The notes below the pieces were generated by a model. The model had not been told where the DNA came from and did no database searches. It saw only the letters and a list, made by a program, of their open reading frames with translations. From assembly GCA_023451265.1 (NCBI GenBank), contig JAEYAG010000137.1, forward strand, positions 1-6,456: 6,456 bases of DNA. The letters are read 5' to 3'. Source of the DNA: Actinomycetes bacterium. Its GTDB lineage: Bacteria > Actinomycetota > Actinomycetes > Actinomycetales > Microbacteriaceae. Both the position numbers and the translations under genes were made by a program. Below are positions 6,131-6,456 of this stretch, in pieces; within the stretch, counting starts at the first letter, position 1, and each line of letters opens with the position of its first letter.

Positions 6131-6418
6131 TCAGGACCGGGTGTCCGCCGTGCCGGCGGGCCCGGCGGTCGTGTCCGTCGGGGGCGTCTGCACCGGTGCG
6201 GGTTCGGCGGCGGGCGCCGGGGCGACGGATGCGGCGGTGCCGGCGGCAGCGTCGGCGGACTTGTCGTCGTCCTTCATCGCCTTCATCTCACCTTTGAAGA
6301 TGCGGGCGGACTGTCCCATGCTCTTGGCGAGCGCCGGGAGCTTGGCCGCACCGAACAGCAGCAGGATCACGATCAGAAGAATCCACAGGTGCGGACCCGT
6401 GAACAGATTGCTGGGCAT
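6131..6418 (-). CDS. tatA: Sec-independent (twin-arginine) translocase subunit TatA
   Basis: Single-span membrane protein that oligomerises with TatC to let folded Tat substrates cross the cytoplasmic membrane. 95 residues: a short N-terminus with polar H10 at the place of E. coli TatA Q8; transmembrane helix about 11-22; the hallmark hinge F22-G23 followed by AAKLPALAKSMGQS; an amphipathic helix about 25-48 with the F-K-x-E-M-K-x-M pattern; an acidic patch DDD (50-52); then a disordered Ala/Pro/Thr-rich tail to the end. The FG-A-x-KLP hinge and helix favour TatA; a separate TatB may exist elsewhere. The ATG at 6418 has AGGGGA 6 bases upstream. The in-frame ATG at 6448 would add 10 residues (MCHASTRGRP) that do not look like TatA and would overlap the promoter candidate. 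First visible gene of the tatA-tatC-helY-lnt run. Confidence 0.95.
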   Translation of the reverse strand: MPSNLFTGPHLWILLIVILLLFGAAKLPALAKSMGQSARIFKGEMKAMKDDDKSADAAAGTAASVAPAPAAEPAPVQTPPTDTTAGPAGTADTRS

Positions 6419-6430
6419 GGGGCGTCCCCT
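6419..6430 (-). promoter_or_regulatory. tatA ribosome binding site within a small hairpin
   Basis: On the minus strand the Shine-Dalgarno sequence AGGGGA (6430-6425) is followed 6 bases later by the tatA ATG. Its GGGG (6429-6426) can pair with CCCC (6422-6419) around the loop ACG, which would mask the site right up to the start codon. The ribosome binding site is convincing; a regulatory role for the pairing is speculative. Confidence 0.6.
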
Positions 6431-6447
6431 CGTCGAAGCGTGGCACA

Positions 6448-6453
6448 AGTCTA
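6448..6453 (-). promoter_or_regulatory. Candidate -10 element of the tatA operon
   Basis: TAGACT on the minus strand (6453-6448) fits the actinobacterial -10 pattern TANNNT. Transcription would begin about 6441, giving a leader of some 22 bases with the tatA ribosome binding site. The -35 region is outside the window, so it cannot be checked. In mycobacteria pafB/pafC lie just upstream of tatA, so read-through from such genes is also possible. Confidence 0.35.
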
Positions 6454-6456
6454 CCC

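Larger units (their letters stand above)
1218..6418 (-). other. Probable tatA-tatC-helY-lnt operon
   Basis: Four codirectional genes separated by 6 bases, a 4-base overlap and 24 bases, with no room for internal promoters outside coding sequence and no hairpin terminators between them. Only tatA uses ATG; tatC, helY and lnt all start with GTG. tatC and lnt lack a good Shine-Dalgarno sequence, so their translation probably depends on ribosomes finishing the gene before. The grouping unites Tat export with lipoprotein N-acylation. Cotranscription is inferred from spacing only. Confidence 0.75.

Noticed and set aside
6419..6448. Earlier ATG for tatA at 6448.
   Set aside because: Ten extra residues with Cys, His and Arg do not fit a TatA N-terminus; the ATG at 6418 has a good Shine-Dalgarno sequence.

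Overview
The window is a stretch of very GC-rich, gene-dense chromosome from an actinobacterium. Three things point there: an RbpA-type RNA polymerase-binding protein, the tatA-tatC-helY gene order known from mycobacteria and relatives, and the codon bias and frequent GTG starts. The protein style and the neighbourhood GDPD / rbpA / lnt / helicase / tatC / tatA suggest Microbacteriaceae, perhaps Microbacterium. The genus is an inference that I could not test by a database search.

Layout. On the + strand, 1-686 is the 3' part of a glycerophosphodiester phosphodiesterase gene that enters from outside the window. A 120-base gap follows, with a candidate ECF-type (SigR/SigH-like) promoter and a clear ribosome binding site. 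Then comes rbpA (807-1181). rbpA converges with a minus-strand block, and the boundary at 1182-1238 holds two hairpins. The larger one reaches into the last codons of lnt and has the lnt stop codon in its loop. On the minus strand, read from right to left, are tatA (6418-6131), tatC (6124-5270), a Ski2-like helicase of the HelY family (5273-2805) and lnt (2780-1218). Spacings are 6 bases, a 4-base GTGA overlap, and 24 bases, so the four genes are very probably one operon. A candidate -10 element lies at the right edge of the window.

How the genes fit together. TatA and TatC form the core of the twin-arginine translocase, which moves folded proteins across the membrane. Lnt N-acylates lipoproteins after export. 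The operon therefore joins protein export with lipoprotein maturation, with an RNA/DNA helicase of unproven role in between. RbpA is a general transcription factor that stabilises open complexes with the principal sigma factor. The phosphodiesterase is a metabolic gene for phospholipid head groups.

No phage, transposon, CRISPR array, tRNA or rRNA was seen, and nothing looks like an undescribed system. This is mostly conserved core genome. The points most worth a second look are a TatC that lacks the usual intramembrane glutamates, the terminator hairpin that overlaps the lnt coding end, the candidate stress promoter of rbpA, and tiny hairpins abutting the tatA and lnt start codons. The only non-coding stretch longer than 100 bases is 687-806; no stretch over 300 bases lacks a gene.
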